Origin: Polaribacter sp. WD7
GTDB lineage: Bacteria > Bacteroidota > Bacteroidia > Flavobacteriales > Flavobacteriaceae
Assembly: GCF_003335085.1 (NCBI RefSeq)
Contig: NZ_QPEJ01000014.1
Span: 1 to 64,000 of the forward strand
Direction of reading: 5' to 3'
Length of the DNA: 64,000 nucleotides
Each line of letters opens with the position of its first letter. The first letter of the stretch is position 1. The notes beneath the pieces are model-generated. The model was given only the letters and a program-made list of their open reading frames with translations. It had not been told where the DNA came from and did not search any database. Shown here piece after piece: positions 24,338 through 33,669 of the stretch. A program made the position numbers and the translations under genes.

Positions 24338-27300
24338 ATGCCTTACACCACTACTACAAAGAGTAATAAATTAAAAATAACTCAACTATTTACCTTATGT
24401 TTTTATGTGTCAATTAGTTATTGTCAGATAAATCTAAAAACATCTAATAAATTTACATGGAGTACAAGTGAAAATAGTACTACCAACTTTAATTGGGAAG
24501 ATGGAAAATTATCAAAAAAAATAACAAACATTAATGCTTCTAAGATAGATATTAACTTTACGGTTTTAGGAGAAACAAATTCTTTATCTAAATGGCCTTA
24601 TAGTAAAACTACTAAAAATTCACCGGCAATTGGTAAAGATGCTACTAACAAAGAAAGTTTACAGTTTTATACAAAAGGTTTCTCTTTTAATGAAGATATA
24701 AGAATAAATTCAACATTTAGCAAGCCAGTTGAACATGTTTCTTTTAATTTGATGCACATTAACAAATCACAAGACAGTGGTGGAAAGTTTACATTGACAG
24801 CTACTACTGTTAGTGGTGAAAAAATATCACCAAGTTTTACAAATTCTTATTACCCTTCTTATAAATCTAATCAAAATAATGGAGTTATAGATGCTATTAG
24901 GCCTTATTTAGGAAACAAAGCATTGGTAAACGTTCAATTCTTTTCTTTAAAAAAGATAAAGTCTATTAATATTAAGTGGAATAACTGTTCTACTTGCAAA
25001 CCCAACAAAGGCAATGGTTTTGCCATCTCAGGATTTACATTTATAGAAACAACTAATGAGATAGACAGTGACAATGATGGAATCTATGATTCTGTTGATA
25101 TTGATGACGACAATGACGGAATCTTAGATAAGATAGAATCTTCTTACAAAACAATTAAAAAATCTACTGCTATAGGTAGCCCTCTATTTACCAAAAATAA
25201 AGGGGTTCGTTTTGCAAATTATGTAACTGACGGAATTAACGGTAAAGGCGCTGAGTTTAACACAAAAAATGATGAATTGATAGTAAATCTTGGAAAAGAA
25301 ATTCCTGCAAATACCTATATCAATTTTAGAACTTACGGAAAATACAACAGTAAAAAAACACTTTTGCTAGAACAATCAAACGCAGATGGATCTTTAACTT
25401 CTAACCCAAAATACATAAGTCATTATTTTGGATATTATCCTAGAAACACCTATTACAAATTAAATAAGAACACTAAGTATATCAAAATAAAAATGATTAA
25501 AAATAATGGAGGTTCTATTATATTAGATTATTTAGAGCATCAATCTTTTTCTATTTTAACAGATATTGACACAGATAATGATGGAATACCTAACAGATTA
25601 GATTTAGACTCAGATAATGATGGATGTTCTGATGCTGTAGAATCATGTGTTCCTGATATTTTTATAGCTACCTCTTCAGAAAAAAAATCTACATTTTTAG
25701 AAAATGCAATTATTCAAGGAAACTTTGGGGCAAATGGCTTTTCTAACAACTTAGAAAATACAGATTACAGAAATACTCAAGCCAATTTTAGAGATGCCTA
25801 TCATTATGCAACTAATAAAGATATTAATGCGTGCGGAACTCCTATGATTACACAGGTTATTAAGTCTAATAAAGATAATTGGATAGAAATCACCAACATT
25901 CATCCAACTGCTATTATTCCTAAAAATTCAATTACAATTGGTTTATTTAAAGGCGAAAATGATGATTTTACAAGAGTTACTCCCAACGAGGCTAGCAAAA
26001 ATCCATCAGAAATAAAACCAGGTGAATCATTAGTATTTAAAAATAACAATAACGCTATTTCTTTGTTAAAAGGCATCCCTTTTGTAAATAATTTTATCAC
26101 AAATTTATCTGGTTCTAATAATACAATTACTATTTCTAGAGCTGGGGGTAAGTTAACTTGGGAATCTAGAATTGACGTTTCTAAAAATATAGAAAATAAC
26201 ACTGCTTATGTTAGAATAGATGAAATTACTGCACCCAATAAGAATCACTCAGACAATGAGTGGGTTGCATTTATAGATGATAATTTAAATCCGTACAGAG
26301 ATTTAGCAGAAGGAGGCCCAGAGCGACACCCTCATTCTCCTTTATTTTCAGAAATCATAAAGGCAAATAAAAATGCTAACATATTGCTGGGGTTACACAG
26401 AATAAATCCTACAGAGAGGGTCAACGGAGTTTGGACCAACGGTTACCCAGATAGATCTAGATTTGTAGCTGTAAAAGAAGATTATGAACATGATTCTATT
26501 TCGTTAACAGCACGAAAACTAAAAGTTAAAAATAACAGTAAATTGTTAATCAATAATAATTTACTTCTTGTTTCTGATAGTATTACTTTAGTTGATAGAG
26601 GTGATCAAATTAGATTAGCAAACACATCTGAACTAATTCAAGTACATCAAAATAAAAAACAATTTTATGGTTTGGGTAAAATTCTAATAGACAAGAAAAC
26701 CGAAGTCGCAAGTATTTATAGGTACAGTTATTTAAGTAGCCCTGTTAATACCTTAGACCATGAAAACTTTACTATTTCTAATGTTTTAAAAGATGGTACT
26801 AACCCTATTTCTTTAAATTCTGAAATTACTGACATTAATTTTGTTACTGGTTTTGATGGAGACACAACAAGCCCAATAAGTATTGCAGATTATTGGATAT
26901 ATACTTTTTCTAGCAATAATGGCTCAAGAGCAAATTACGAACAAAAGAGAAGTACTGGTATTATTAATCAAACCAATGGTTTTTTGATAAAAGGAACAGG
27001 TGTTGAGCAGAATTTCACATTTTTTGGCAGTGCCAAAGATGGAGAATTAACCACCACTATTGGAGCAGGAGATTCTTATTTATTAGGAAATCCTTACCCT
27101 TCTACCATTAGTGCAAAAAAGTTTATAGAAGACAATATTAACGCCATCAATGGTACTTTATACTTTTGGCAACATGCAGGTGAAGAAGATATAGCATCTT
27201 CTAATACAGCTGGTCATTCTTTTAACGGATATATTGGGGGTTATGCAACACGAAATATAGCTATGGGAATCTCTGCAAATCTAGTTCCTAGTAACGAGAG

Positions 27301-28237
27301 AAATAGACTAAATAGTAGTAACATAAATGTCGAAACTTACCAAAGCCCGGGTAACTATATTCCTGTTGGAGTTGGTTTTTTTGTTGGTGGTAGCGAGGCT
27401 GGTGGTAAAATTGTTTTTAATAACAGTCAACGAGAATATAAAACAAATAGCATCATAGATGCAGAAAGAGATACAAATCTTTTAGAAAAAGTACTTGATA
27501 TTTTTCCGATTATAGATTTTAAAGACCCCAACGAACTGCCCATTTTAAAATTAGGGATGGACTATACTGAGCCTAAAAAACAAACCATTCATAGGCAAAT
27601 AGGAATATCTTTTAATAAAAACAATTCTTTTGCTAATGAAAATGGTTATGATAGTGAGTTGTTTGACTTGAATGATACTGATATCTATTGGAAGTTTAAT
27701 GATGATGAATTAAAATATTCTATTGCCGGAGTTCAAGAAATAAGTTCAAATTTAGAAGTTCCTTTAGAAATAGTTTTAAATTATAATGGTGAATTTTCTA
27801 TAGGTATAGATGAAAAAAATCACATCAAATCTTCTATCTATTTGAAAGATAAAGTTACAGACTCTATATATGATTTATCAAAAAATGTAAAATTAAATTT
27901 AGACTCTGGTACATATACAAATAGATTTTACTTAACATTTAGCAAAGGAAAAAACATTTTAGATGTAATTCCTGAAATAATTACAGCTCCAAAAGAATAT
28001 TTAAAAGTCTATTTTGACAACTCTAGTAATAAAATTATCATTGAAAAAGAAGATAATATTTCAATTTCTAGTATTCAATTTTCTCGCTTTTTTGGTAGAT
28101 CTGCCAACAAATGGGTCATTAAAAACCAGCGAAAAAAGATTCAATTAAAAGTAAGAAAAAGAATACGAAGAGGAATTTATATTGTAAATATTAAAACTAA
28201 CAAAGGCAACTTTAACAAGAAAATTATTATTGAATAA
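24338..28237 (+). CDS. large secreted surface protein with TSP3-like calcium repeats and sorting-type C-terminus
   Basis: 1299 aa. A signal sequence ends near 'FYVSISYCQ' (about 22-30). Two calcium-binding thrombospondin type 3-like blocks appear, 'DSDNDGIYDSVDIDDDNDG' (about 246-264) and 'DTDNDGIPNRLDLDSDNDG' (about 411-429). The rest is mostly predicted beta structure. The last 80 residues end in a T9SS-like strand pattern ('RRGIYIVNIKTNKGNFNKKI'), so I infer export by the type IX system to the cell surface. Such proteins serve adhesion, gliding or polymer binding; no catalytic domain is evident. Own transcription unit with a terminator after it. Confidence 0.75.
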   Translation: MPYTTTTKSNKLKITQLFTLCFYVSISYCQINLKTSNKFTWSTSENSTTNFNWEDGKLSKKITNINASKIDINFTVLGETNSLSKWPYSKTTKNSPAIGKDATNKESLQFYTKGFSFNEDIRINSTFSKPVEHVSFNLMHINKSQDSGGKFTLTATTVSGEKISPSFTNSYYPSYKSNQNNGVIDAIRPYLGNKALVNVQFFSLKKIKSINIKWNNCSTCKPNKGNGFAISGFTFIETTNEIDSDNDGIYDSVDIDDDNDGILDKIESSYKTIKKSTAIGSPLFTKNKGVRFANYVTDGINGKGAEFNTKNDELIVNLGKEIPANTYINFRTYGKYNSKKTLLLEQSNADGSLTSNPKYISHYFGYYPRNTYYKLNKNTKYIKIKMIKNNGGSIILDYLEHQSFSILTDIDTDNDGIPNRLDLDSDNDGCSDAVESCVPDIFIATSSEKKSTFLENAIIQGNFGANGFSNNLENTDYRNTQANFRDAYHYATNKDINACGTPMITQVIKSNKDNWIEITNIHPTAIIPKNSITIGLFKGENDDFTRVTPNEASKNPSEIKPGESLVFKNNNNAISLLKGIPFVNNFITNLSGSNNTITISRAGGKLTWESRIDVSKNIENNTAYVRIDEITAPNKNHSDNEWVAFIDDNLNPYRDLAEGGPERHPHSPLFSEIIKANKNANILLGLHRINPTERVNGVWTNGYPDRSRFVAVKEDYEHDSISLTARKLKVKNNSKLLINNNLLLVSDSITLVDRGDQIRLANTSELIQVHQNKKQFYGLGKILIDKKTEVASIYRYSYLSSPVNTLDHENFTISNVLKDGTNPISLNSEITDINFVTGFDGDTTSPISIADYWIYTFSSNNGSRANYEQKRSTGIINQTNGFLIKGTGVEQNFTFFGSAKDGELTTTIGAGDSYLLGNPYPSTISAKKFIEDNINAINGTLYFWQHAGEEDIASSNTAGHSFNGYIGGYATRNIAMGISANLVPSNERNRLNSSNINVETYQSPGNYIPVGVGFFVGGSEAGGKIVFNNSQREYKTNSIIDAERDTNLLEKVLDIFPIIDFKDPNELPILKLGMDYTEPKKQTIHRQIGISFNKNNSFANENGYDSELFDLNDTDIYWKFNDDELKYSIAGVQEISSNLEVPLEIVLNYNGEFSIGIDEKNHIKSSIYLKDKVTDSIYDLSKNVKLNLDSGTYTNRFYLTFSKGKNILDVIPEIITAPKEYLKVYFDNSSNKIIIEKEDNISISSIQFSRFFGRSANKWVIKNQRKKIQLKVRKRIRRGIYIVNIKTNKGNFNKKIIIE

Positions 28238-28245
28238 AAAAACGA

Positions 28246-28281
28246 GTACACCTATCTTTACAGAAAGTTAGGTGCACTTTT
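28246..28281 (+). terminator. likely terminator after the surface protein gene
   Basis: GTACACCTA (28246-28254) pairs with TAGGTGCAC (28269-28277) with one A-C mismatch, followed by TTTT. Confidence 0.55.
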
Positions 28282-28299
28282 CATCCAAAAAACTATTAT

Positions 28300-28446
28300 A
28301 TGTTCGCATTTTTAATACAAGTAGTACCACCTCCTGTACCACCTCCACCTCCACCAGGGCTTACCTTAAGTTTAGAAATACCCCTATTTATAACGGCTAT
28401 GGCATTAGGTGCTTTGATTTGCCTAAATAAAGCCAAAACAGCTTAG
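28300..28446 (+). CDS. small proline-rich membrane peptide (48 aa)
   Basis: ATG 28300 to TAG 28446 encodes a short hydrophobic start, 'VVPPPVPPPPPPGL' (residues 8-21), then one hydrophobic helix 'LFITAMALGALICL' and a basic tail. Small flavobacterial proteins with a Pro-rich segment followed by a helix and a few basic residues are common next to surface-protein genes. The 3' end overlaps the convergent cysteine desulfurase gene by 4 bp. Whether it is translated is not certain, but the amino-acid order (Pro run, helix, basic tail) is unlikely by chance. Confidence 0.6.
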   Translation: MFAFLIQVVPPPVPPPPPPGLTLSLEIPLFITAMALGALICLNKAKTA

Positions 28447-29579
28447 TCTAGAATTTCTTTAAGCTTTTTAATAGTATAAGCAATATCTTCTTTTGTAGTG
28501 TATTTAGAAAAAGAAAAACGAATTGACGTTTTGTTGTTTTCTTCAGGAGTTAAAATTTCTAATAAAACATGAGATCCTGAATTACTTCCACTTTGGCAAG
28601 CGCTTCCTCCAGAAACAGAAATACCTGCCAAATCTAAACTAAATAGTAACATTGCGTTTTCTTGTGGTAAACGTACATTTAAAATAGTATAACTATTTTT
28701 TACTAAATCATCAGAATTTCCATTAAACTGAATCTTATTATTAATTGTTTTTAATTCTGAAATGAAGAAACTCTTTAACTCTAAAATATATTTTTTATCT
28801 TCTTCTATATTATTTAGAGCTATTTGTAAAGCTTTTTCCATACCTAAAATAGCATGAACATTTTCTGTACCAGATCTAGCTCCTTTTTCTTGATCTCCAC
28901 CAAGCAACATCGGTAAAATGCCAAAACCTTTTTTAAAATACGCAAAACCAACTCCTTTAGGTCCATGAAATTTATGTGCACTTGCTACTATAAAATCAAC
29001 TGGATATTGTTCTAAATTAAGCGGAAAATGTCCTATAGTTTGTACAGTATCAGAATGAAAAAAAGCATCGTATTGTTTACACAATTGAGCTACTCTTTGT
29101 AAATCTAAAATGGCACCTATTTCATTATTAACATGCATTAGACTCACTAAAGTTTTAACATTAAAAGAAATTAAAAGTTCTTCAAGATGTTGTAAATCTA
29201 TTTCACCAAATTCATTAACTTTTACATAATCAACTGAAATATTATACGCTTTAGATAAATATTTTACAGTATGTAAAACTGCATGATGTTCTATTTTAGA
29301 TGTTAAAATCCTTTTAACCCCCAAATTAAGCACAGCATTGTATAATATTAGATTATCTCCCTCTGTACCACCTGATGTAAAAATGATTTCACTAGCAGAC
29401 GCCTTAAAGTGTGAGGCAATATTTTTTCTAGCAGTTTCTACTGCTGATTTTGCTGTTCTACCAAATTGATGGGTTGAGGATGGATTACCGTAATTTTCTT
29501 TCATTGCAGCATGCATTACCTCTATAACTTCATCATCTATTTTGGTAGTAGCTGCGTTGTCTAAATAAACCGTTTTCAT
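28443..29579 (-). CDS. cysteine desulfurase (NifS/IscS-like)
   Basis: 378 aa from the ATG at 29579 (a longer frame starts at 29594 but 'MKTVYLDNAATT' is the family start). PLP-lysine motif 'SAHKFHGPKGVGF' and the catalytic-cysteine loop 'SGSACQSGSNSGSH' are clear. The enzyme takes sulfur from L-cysteine for Fe-S clusters, tRNA thiolation or FdhD. Upstream lies an Smr-domain gene 15 bp away, probably in the same operon. Confidence 0.92.
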   Translation of the reverse strand: MKTVYLDNAATTKIDDEVIEVMHAAMKENYGNPSSTHQFGRTAKSAVETARKNIASHFKASASEIIFTSGGTEGDNLILYNAVLNLGVKRILTSKIEHHAVLHTVKYLSKAYNISVDYVKVNEFGEIDLQHLEELLISFNVKTLVSLMHVNNEIGAILDLQRVAQLCKQYDAFFHSDTVQTIGHFPLNLEQYPVDFIVASAHKFHGPKGVGFAYFKKGFGILPMLLGGDQEKGARSGTENVHAILGMEKALQIALNNIEEDKKYILELKSFFISELKTINNKIQFNGNSDDLVKNSYTILNVRLPQENAMLLFSLDLAGISVSGGSACQSGSNSGSHVLLEILTPEENNKTSIRFSFSKYTTKEDIAYTIKKLKEILD

Positions 29580-29594
29580 ATTACAAAAATACAA

Positions 29595-30140
29595 TTATTT
29601 GACATTCTGATATATATAAACTTCTGTAGCTCCTAATCCATATTTTTTGTAAGAAGCATCATAATATTTTATAGGGTATTTACCTAATAGTCTTTGTAAT
29701 TCTGATTTTAAAACCCCTTCGCCCACTCCATGAATAAAAACAAGTTTAGAAATTCGTTTGGAAATAGCATATTCTATTTTTCTTTTTGCTGTATCTAATT
29801 GAAGGTTTAGCATATCAAAATTATCCATATTTCTTGTAGATTTGACTAGTTGATTAATATGTAAATCTACTTCTAAAATGACTTCACTTTTCTCTTTCTT
29901 AAATAGAGCTTTTTGAGGTTGTTTTAGCGTTGTTTTTTCTTTTAATAAAGGATTGTTAATATCTGAATATTTAGAGAGTTCTTTTTGATCAATATCAATT
30001 TTTACAAGTTCTTTAGCTGTAAAGTTAAATATCATACCATCAGAAGTTTTAATAGAGATAGTATTACCAGAAATATGTGTAACAACACCTTTTAAAACAT
30101 CATCTAAAACCGCTACCTTGTTTCCAATTTCTAAACACAT
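29595..30140 (-). CDS. Smr-domain protein with N-terminal DUF2027-like domain
   Basis: 181 aa. The N-terminal about 50 residues ('GNKVAVLDDVLKGVVTHI') form a small beta domain. The C-terminal 80 residues are an Smr domain with 'VDLHINQL' and 'KLVFIHGVGEGVLKSELQRL', the signature DLHG-like and HGxG segments of Smr nucleases. MutS2-type Smr domains nick DNA or RNA; this protein lacks the MutS ATPase. Its job is not established. Likely co-transcribed with the cysteine desulfurase gene. Confidence 0.85.
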   Translation of the reverse strand: MCLEIGNKVAVLDDVLKGVVTHISGNTISIKTSDGMIFNFTAKELVKIDIDQKELSKYSDINNPLLKEKTTLKQPQKALFKKEKSEVILEVDLHINQLVKSTRNMDNFDMLNLQLDTAKRKIEYAISKRISKLVFIHGVGEGVLKSELQRLLGKYPIKYYDASYKKYGLGATEVYIYQNVK

Positions 30141-30204
30141 TCTTAACCTTCTCTTAATTTACTGTCTTTTGTTATGATGGTATCTTTGTACAAAAATAAT
30201 AAGG

Positions 30205-30828
30205 ATGGTTAAGATAGCAACAACATCTACAAAAAACTTCTTCAAAAATGCATTTAAGTCTGTTATTATTTCTGAAGATAGAAAAGAAACACTTTCTAAA
30301 ATTGCTAAATATATTACTCAAGAATACAAAAAAAGTGGCGTAGTCAATCTTAATTTTATATGTACCCATAATTCTAGAAGAAGTCAGTTAGGACAAGTTT
30401 GGGCGTTTTTTGCCGCAGAATATTTTAATCTAAAAATAAATTCTTTTTCAGGAGGCACAGAAGTAACAGCTTTTTTTAGAAACACTGTAAAAACATTACA
30501 AAAGGTTGGCTTTACATTTCAAGTGGCAGATTTTTCTCATCAAAACCCTAAATATCATATCTCTTTTGAGGGTACTTCTAAATCTATTTTAGGGTTTTCT
30601 AAACGATATGACCATCCAGAAAATAATAATCCTTTTGTAGCCATTACTACTTGTAATAATGCAGATGCCAATTGTCCTTTTATACCAGAAGCTTTAGAAA
30701 GGTTTCATTTGCCTTTTGTAGATCCTAAAGCATTTGATGAAACTGAAAAACAAGATGAGGCATACTTAAAAACCAGTAAGCAAATTGCTGCAGAAATTTA
30801 CTTTATATTTCAAAAAGTAAGTCTTTAG
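30205..30828 (+). CDS. arsenate-reductase/low-molecular-weight phosphatase-fold protein
   Basis: 207 aa. After an N-terminal extension, 'NFICTHNSRRSQLGQ' (about 50-64) contains the CX5R(S) P-loop of LMW protein tyrosine phosphatases and ArsC-type arsenate reductases. 'NADANCPFIP' holds two further cysteines-positions (one Cys in 'TTCNNADANC' and one after) that resemble redox Cys in thioredoxin-linked ArsC. It may reduce arsenate or dephosphorylate proteins; no ars genes lie nearby. A TATCTTTG -7-like box sits at 30181-30188. Confidence 0.75.
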   Translation: MVKIATTSTKNFFKNAFKSVIISEDRKETLSKIAKYITQEYKKSGVVNLNFICTHNSRRSQLGQVWAFFAAEYFNLKINSFSGGTEVTAFFRNTVKTLQKVGFTFQVADFSHQNPKYHISFEGTSKSILGFSKRYDHPENNNPFVAITTCNNADANCPFIPEALERFHLPFVDPKAFDETEKQDEAYLKTSKQIAAEIYFIFQKVSL

Positions 30829-30832
30829 TTAT

Positions 30833-31618
30833 TTAAACTTTCAGCGTCTTATCGTAAGGAATACGCTGTAATATGTGATTAATTACATTAACCCTAGCTT
30901 CTGTTTTTCTATTGGCTCTTATGATTTTCCAGGGAGAAAGCTCTGTGTCTGTTTTTTCAAACATTGCTTTTTTGTATTCTGTATACTGTTCCCAAAGATC
31001 TTGAGCTTTCTCATCTAACTTAGTCATTTTCCATTGTTTTAATGGATCACTTTTAATATCTGCAAAACGTTTGGCTTGTTCTTTCTTAGAAATAGACATA
31101 TAAATTTTTACAAGATGAATGCCTGACTCTAAAATCATCCTCTCAAAATCATTTACTTGATTCATAAAAATTTTATGTTCTTCAGAGGAACAAAAGTTAT
31201 TTACAGGTTCTATAACAGCTCTATTGTACCAACTTCTATCAAATAAAACAATTTCCCCCGCCTTTGGAAATTGCTCTACATATCGCTGAAAATACCATTG
31301 TGATTTTTCGTCTTTTGATGGTTTTGGTAAAGCTACAATTCGCATATGACGTGGGTTGATACGTTCGGTTATCCTTCTAATAGCACCTCCTTTTCCTGCT
31401 GCATCTCTACCTTCAAAAACTACAATAATTCGTTCATTATTATTGATTGCCCAAGTTTGCAAACGAATTAATTCTACTTGAAGTTTTTTTAATTTACGTT
31501 GATAGTTTACATACCTTAACCCTCTCTCTACATTTAAAGGTTCTTTAGACAACAAAGCCACCAAAGCTTGTTTGCTATTTAATTTTCGAACTTCTTTTTC
31601 GGATAAATTTCTTTTCAT
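30833..31618 (-). CDS. polyphosphate kinase 2 (PPK2), paralogue 1
   Basis: 261 aa. Walker A 'FEGRDAAGKGGAIRR' (about 68-82), the lid region 'RIVALPKPSKDEKSQWYFQR', and Walker B-like 'VLFDRSWYNRAVIEPV' mark the PPK2 family, which transfers phosphate between polyphosphate and nucleotides. About 45-50% identical by eye to the gene immediately upstream (2 bp away). PPK2 enzymes differ in whether they act on NDP or NMP, which I cannot tell here. Confidence 0.9.
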   Translation of the reverse strand: MKRNLSEKEVRKLNSKQALVALLSKEPLNVERGLRYVNYQRKLKKLQVELIRLQTWAINNNERIIVVFEGRDAAGKGGAIRRITERINPRHMRIVALPKPSKDEKSQWYFQRYVEQFPKAGEIVLFDRSWYNRAVIEPVNNFCSSEEHKIFMNQVNDFERMILESGIHLVKIYMSISKKEQAKRFADIKSDPLKQWKMTKLDEKAQDLWEQYTEYKKAMFEKTDTELSPWKIIRANRKTEARVNVINHILQRIPYDKTLKV

Positions 31619-31620
31619 AA

Positions 31621-32478
31621 TTAATCTACATGAACGTTAGAACGGTAGTAACGCATTACTACATTAGGGTCTGGATTTAAAACAGTTTCTGCATGCTCTT
31701 TGTCTTGGTAATTAAATTGCGATAGTACATGTCTTATTGCTTCTAATCTTGCTACTTTTTTATCATTGGTTTTTATCATTACCCAAGGACTATAAGAAGT
31801 ATGGGTTTTAGAAAACATTTCTTCTTTGTAATGCGTATACTTGTCCCATAATATTTGTCCTTGTTTATCTACTGGACTAAATTTCCAACGTTTTAATGGG
31901 TTCTCGTTTCGGTCTTCAAAGCGTTTTAGTTGTTCGTCTTTAGTTATAGATAGCCAAAATTTTATAATAATTACACCATCTTCATACATCATATGCTCAA
32001 ACTCAGGCACTTGAACTAAAAACTCTTTATATTGTTTTTCTGTACAAAACCCCATCACAGGTTCTACTACTGCTCTATTATACCAACTTCTATCAAAGAA
32101 AACAATTTCTCCTGGATTTGGTAACTCTTTGATATATCGTTGAAAATACCATTGTCCTTTCTCTATTTCTGTAGGTTTATTAAGTGCAACAAGTCTGGTT
32201 GATCTTGGATTAAGATGCTCCATAAACCTTCTTATATTACCTCCTTTTCCAGCGGCATCTCTTCCTTCAAAAACAACAGCTACCCTTTTATTTTCTTTTG
32301 ATATCCAACGTTGTAATTTTACCAATTCTATTTGCAGAGATCTTAACTCTTTATCATATAATAATGTCTTTTTTACTTTCTTATATACACTACTTTTCTC
32401 CTCTAATAAAGATAGCAATTGGTCTTTATTTTCTAAAGATTCAAAGTCTTCTTTGGTCAAACTCGATTTTTTATTCAT
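31621..32478 (-). CDS. polyphosphate kinase 2 (PPK2), paralogue 2
   Basis: 285 aa. Walker A 'FEGRDAAGKGGNIRR', 'RLVALNKPTEIEKGQWYFQR' and 'IVFFDRSWYNRAVVEPV' match PPK2. Longer than its downstream neighbour by a C-terminal tail ('HAETVLNPDPNVVMRYYRS'). The two genes form a tandem pair with a 2-bp gap, so both are likely made together; separate duties in making and using polyphosphate would explain keeping both. Confidence 0.9.
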   Translation of the reverse strand: MNKKSSLTKEDFESLENKDQLLSLLEEKSSVYKKVKKTLLYDKELRSLQIELVKLQRWISKENKRVAVVFEGRDAAGKGGNIRRFMEHLNPRSTRLVALNKPTEIEKGQWYFQRYIKELPNPGEIVFFDRSWYNRAVVEPVMGFCTEKQYKEFLVQVPEFEHMMYEDGVIIIKFWLSITKDEQLKRFEDRNENPLKRWKFSPVDKQGQILWDKYTHYKEEMFSKTHTSYSPWVMIKTNDKKVARLEAIRHVLSQFNYQDKEHAETVLNPDPNVVMRYYRSNVHVD

Positions 32479-32556
32479 AAATGCACTTTAGATGTTAAAT
32501 GTAATTACTTTTTTCTACAAAAACCATAAAAAAAGAGCATTTTCAATAAGTTCTTT

Positions 32557-32564
32557 TATATTTG
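32557..32564 (+). promoter_or_regulatory. -7 box (TATATTTG) for the LpxR-like gene
   Basis: TATATTTG ends 7 bp before the ATG at 32572, so the transcript may be leaderless or nearly so. No TTG is seen at the -33 distance. Confidence 0.5.
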
Positions 32565-32571
32565 TTACTCC

Positions 32572-33522
32572 ATGAAAGTTGTACTATTTATTATTGCATT
32601 ATTATTAACTTCTTGCTTTGTAGCACAAGAAAAATATTCTCAAGAAGTTGGTTTTATTACAGATAATGACTTATATGTTTCTACACAAAGAGACCGGTAT
32701 TACAGTAGTGGTGTTTTTTTATCTTACAGATATTTATCTAAAAAAAAACAGCAGCATTTAGAAAAGCTCTCTTATGAATGGAAATTGGGGCATGAGATAT
32801 ATACACCTATAAGGCCAACAGTTGAAACAATAGATTTACATGACAGGCCTTTTGCAGGTCACCTTTATGGTAGTTTTGGTATAAATAGAGTCTTTAAAAA
32901 TAATAAAATTATAAACACTTCATTGCAACTCGGTTTTTTAGGTCCAAATGCTTTTGGAGAACAGATACAAAACTTTATTCATAATATTTATGGCTTTAGA
33001 AGAGCTACTGGTTGGAAATATCAAATAAAGAGTGCCTTATCTCTTAATATAAATGCTCAATATATAAAGACAATAACATCTACAGAAACAAATATGTTTG
33101 ATCTAACTTGGACAAATAGTGGATCTGTTGGAACAGTTTTTAGCAATATGTCTTCTGGAATTCTTGGTAGAATTGGATTAAAACCTTTACAAAATATTAA
33201 AAATTCAATCGCATTTAATTCTCATCTAAATAACAACAATACTACTTTTTTTAGAGAAGTAGAATCTTTTGTGTTTTTTAAACCAAGCTTACAATATGTC
33301 TTTTATGACGCTACTTTACAAGGAAGTTTTTTAAATAAAAATAGTGTGGTAACCAAAGAAATTAAGCCTATTGTTTTTAACATAGAACTTGGTATTTTAT
33401 TTACAGCTAATCGTTTTAATTTAGGATATTCTTATATCTATAATTCTAAACGTTCTGAAGGATTAAGATCTAGAAACGGCCATAAATATGGTAGAATTAC
33501 TGTAAACTACCTGCTAGATTAA
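32572..33522 (+). CDS. LpxR-like outer-membrane lipid A deacylase-family protein
   Basis: 316 aa with signal peptide 'MKVVLFIIALLLTSCFVAQ'. The N-terminal barrel motif 'ITDNDLYVSTQRDRYYSSG' (about 28-46), then 'HDRPFAGHLYGSFG', match the LpxR/DUF2219 family, which removes the 3'-acyloxyacyl chain of lipid A in the outer membrane. The Asn/Asp-rich first strand holds the calcium/active-site residues in LpxR. Ends in a C-terminal beta strand ('YGRITVNYLLD'). Enzyme activity in flavobacteria is inferred. Confidence 0.75.
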   Translation: MKVVLFIIALLLTSCFVAQEKYSQEVGFITDNDLYVSTQRDRYYSSGVFLSYRYLSKKKQQHLEKLSYEWKLGHEIYTPIRPTVETIDLHDRPFAGHLYGSFGINRVFKNNKIINTSLQLGFLGPNAFGEQIQNFIHNIYGFRRATGWKYQIKSALSLNINAQYIKTITSTETNMFDLTWTNSGSVGTVFSNMSSGILGRIGLKPLQNIKNSIAFNSHLNNNNTTFFREVESFVFFKPSLQYVFYDATLQGSFLNKNSVVTKEIKPIVFNIELGILFTANRFNLGYSYIYNSKRSEGLRSRNGHKYGRITVNYLLD

Positions 33523-33669
33523 CATGAGTTTGATTTAAAATACAATGCTAAAAAAGCTATCAATTTAAGTGTTTTTAAAAGTGAAACAGATAAAAATTGT
33601 ATTGAAATTAAGTTTTTGTCAAAAATCAATCTGACTGACGTAAATTTTTTAAGTCGAATTCACGTTAGA

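Noticed and set aside
33523..33669. Possible small gene or RNA between LpxR-like and RecD-like genes
   Set aside because: Nothing found beyond AT-rich filler; no promoter or stem-loop of note.
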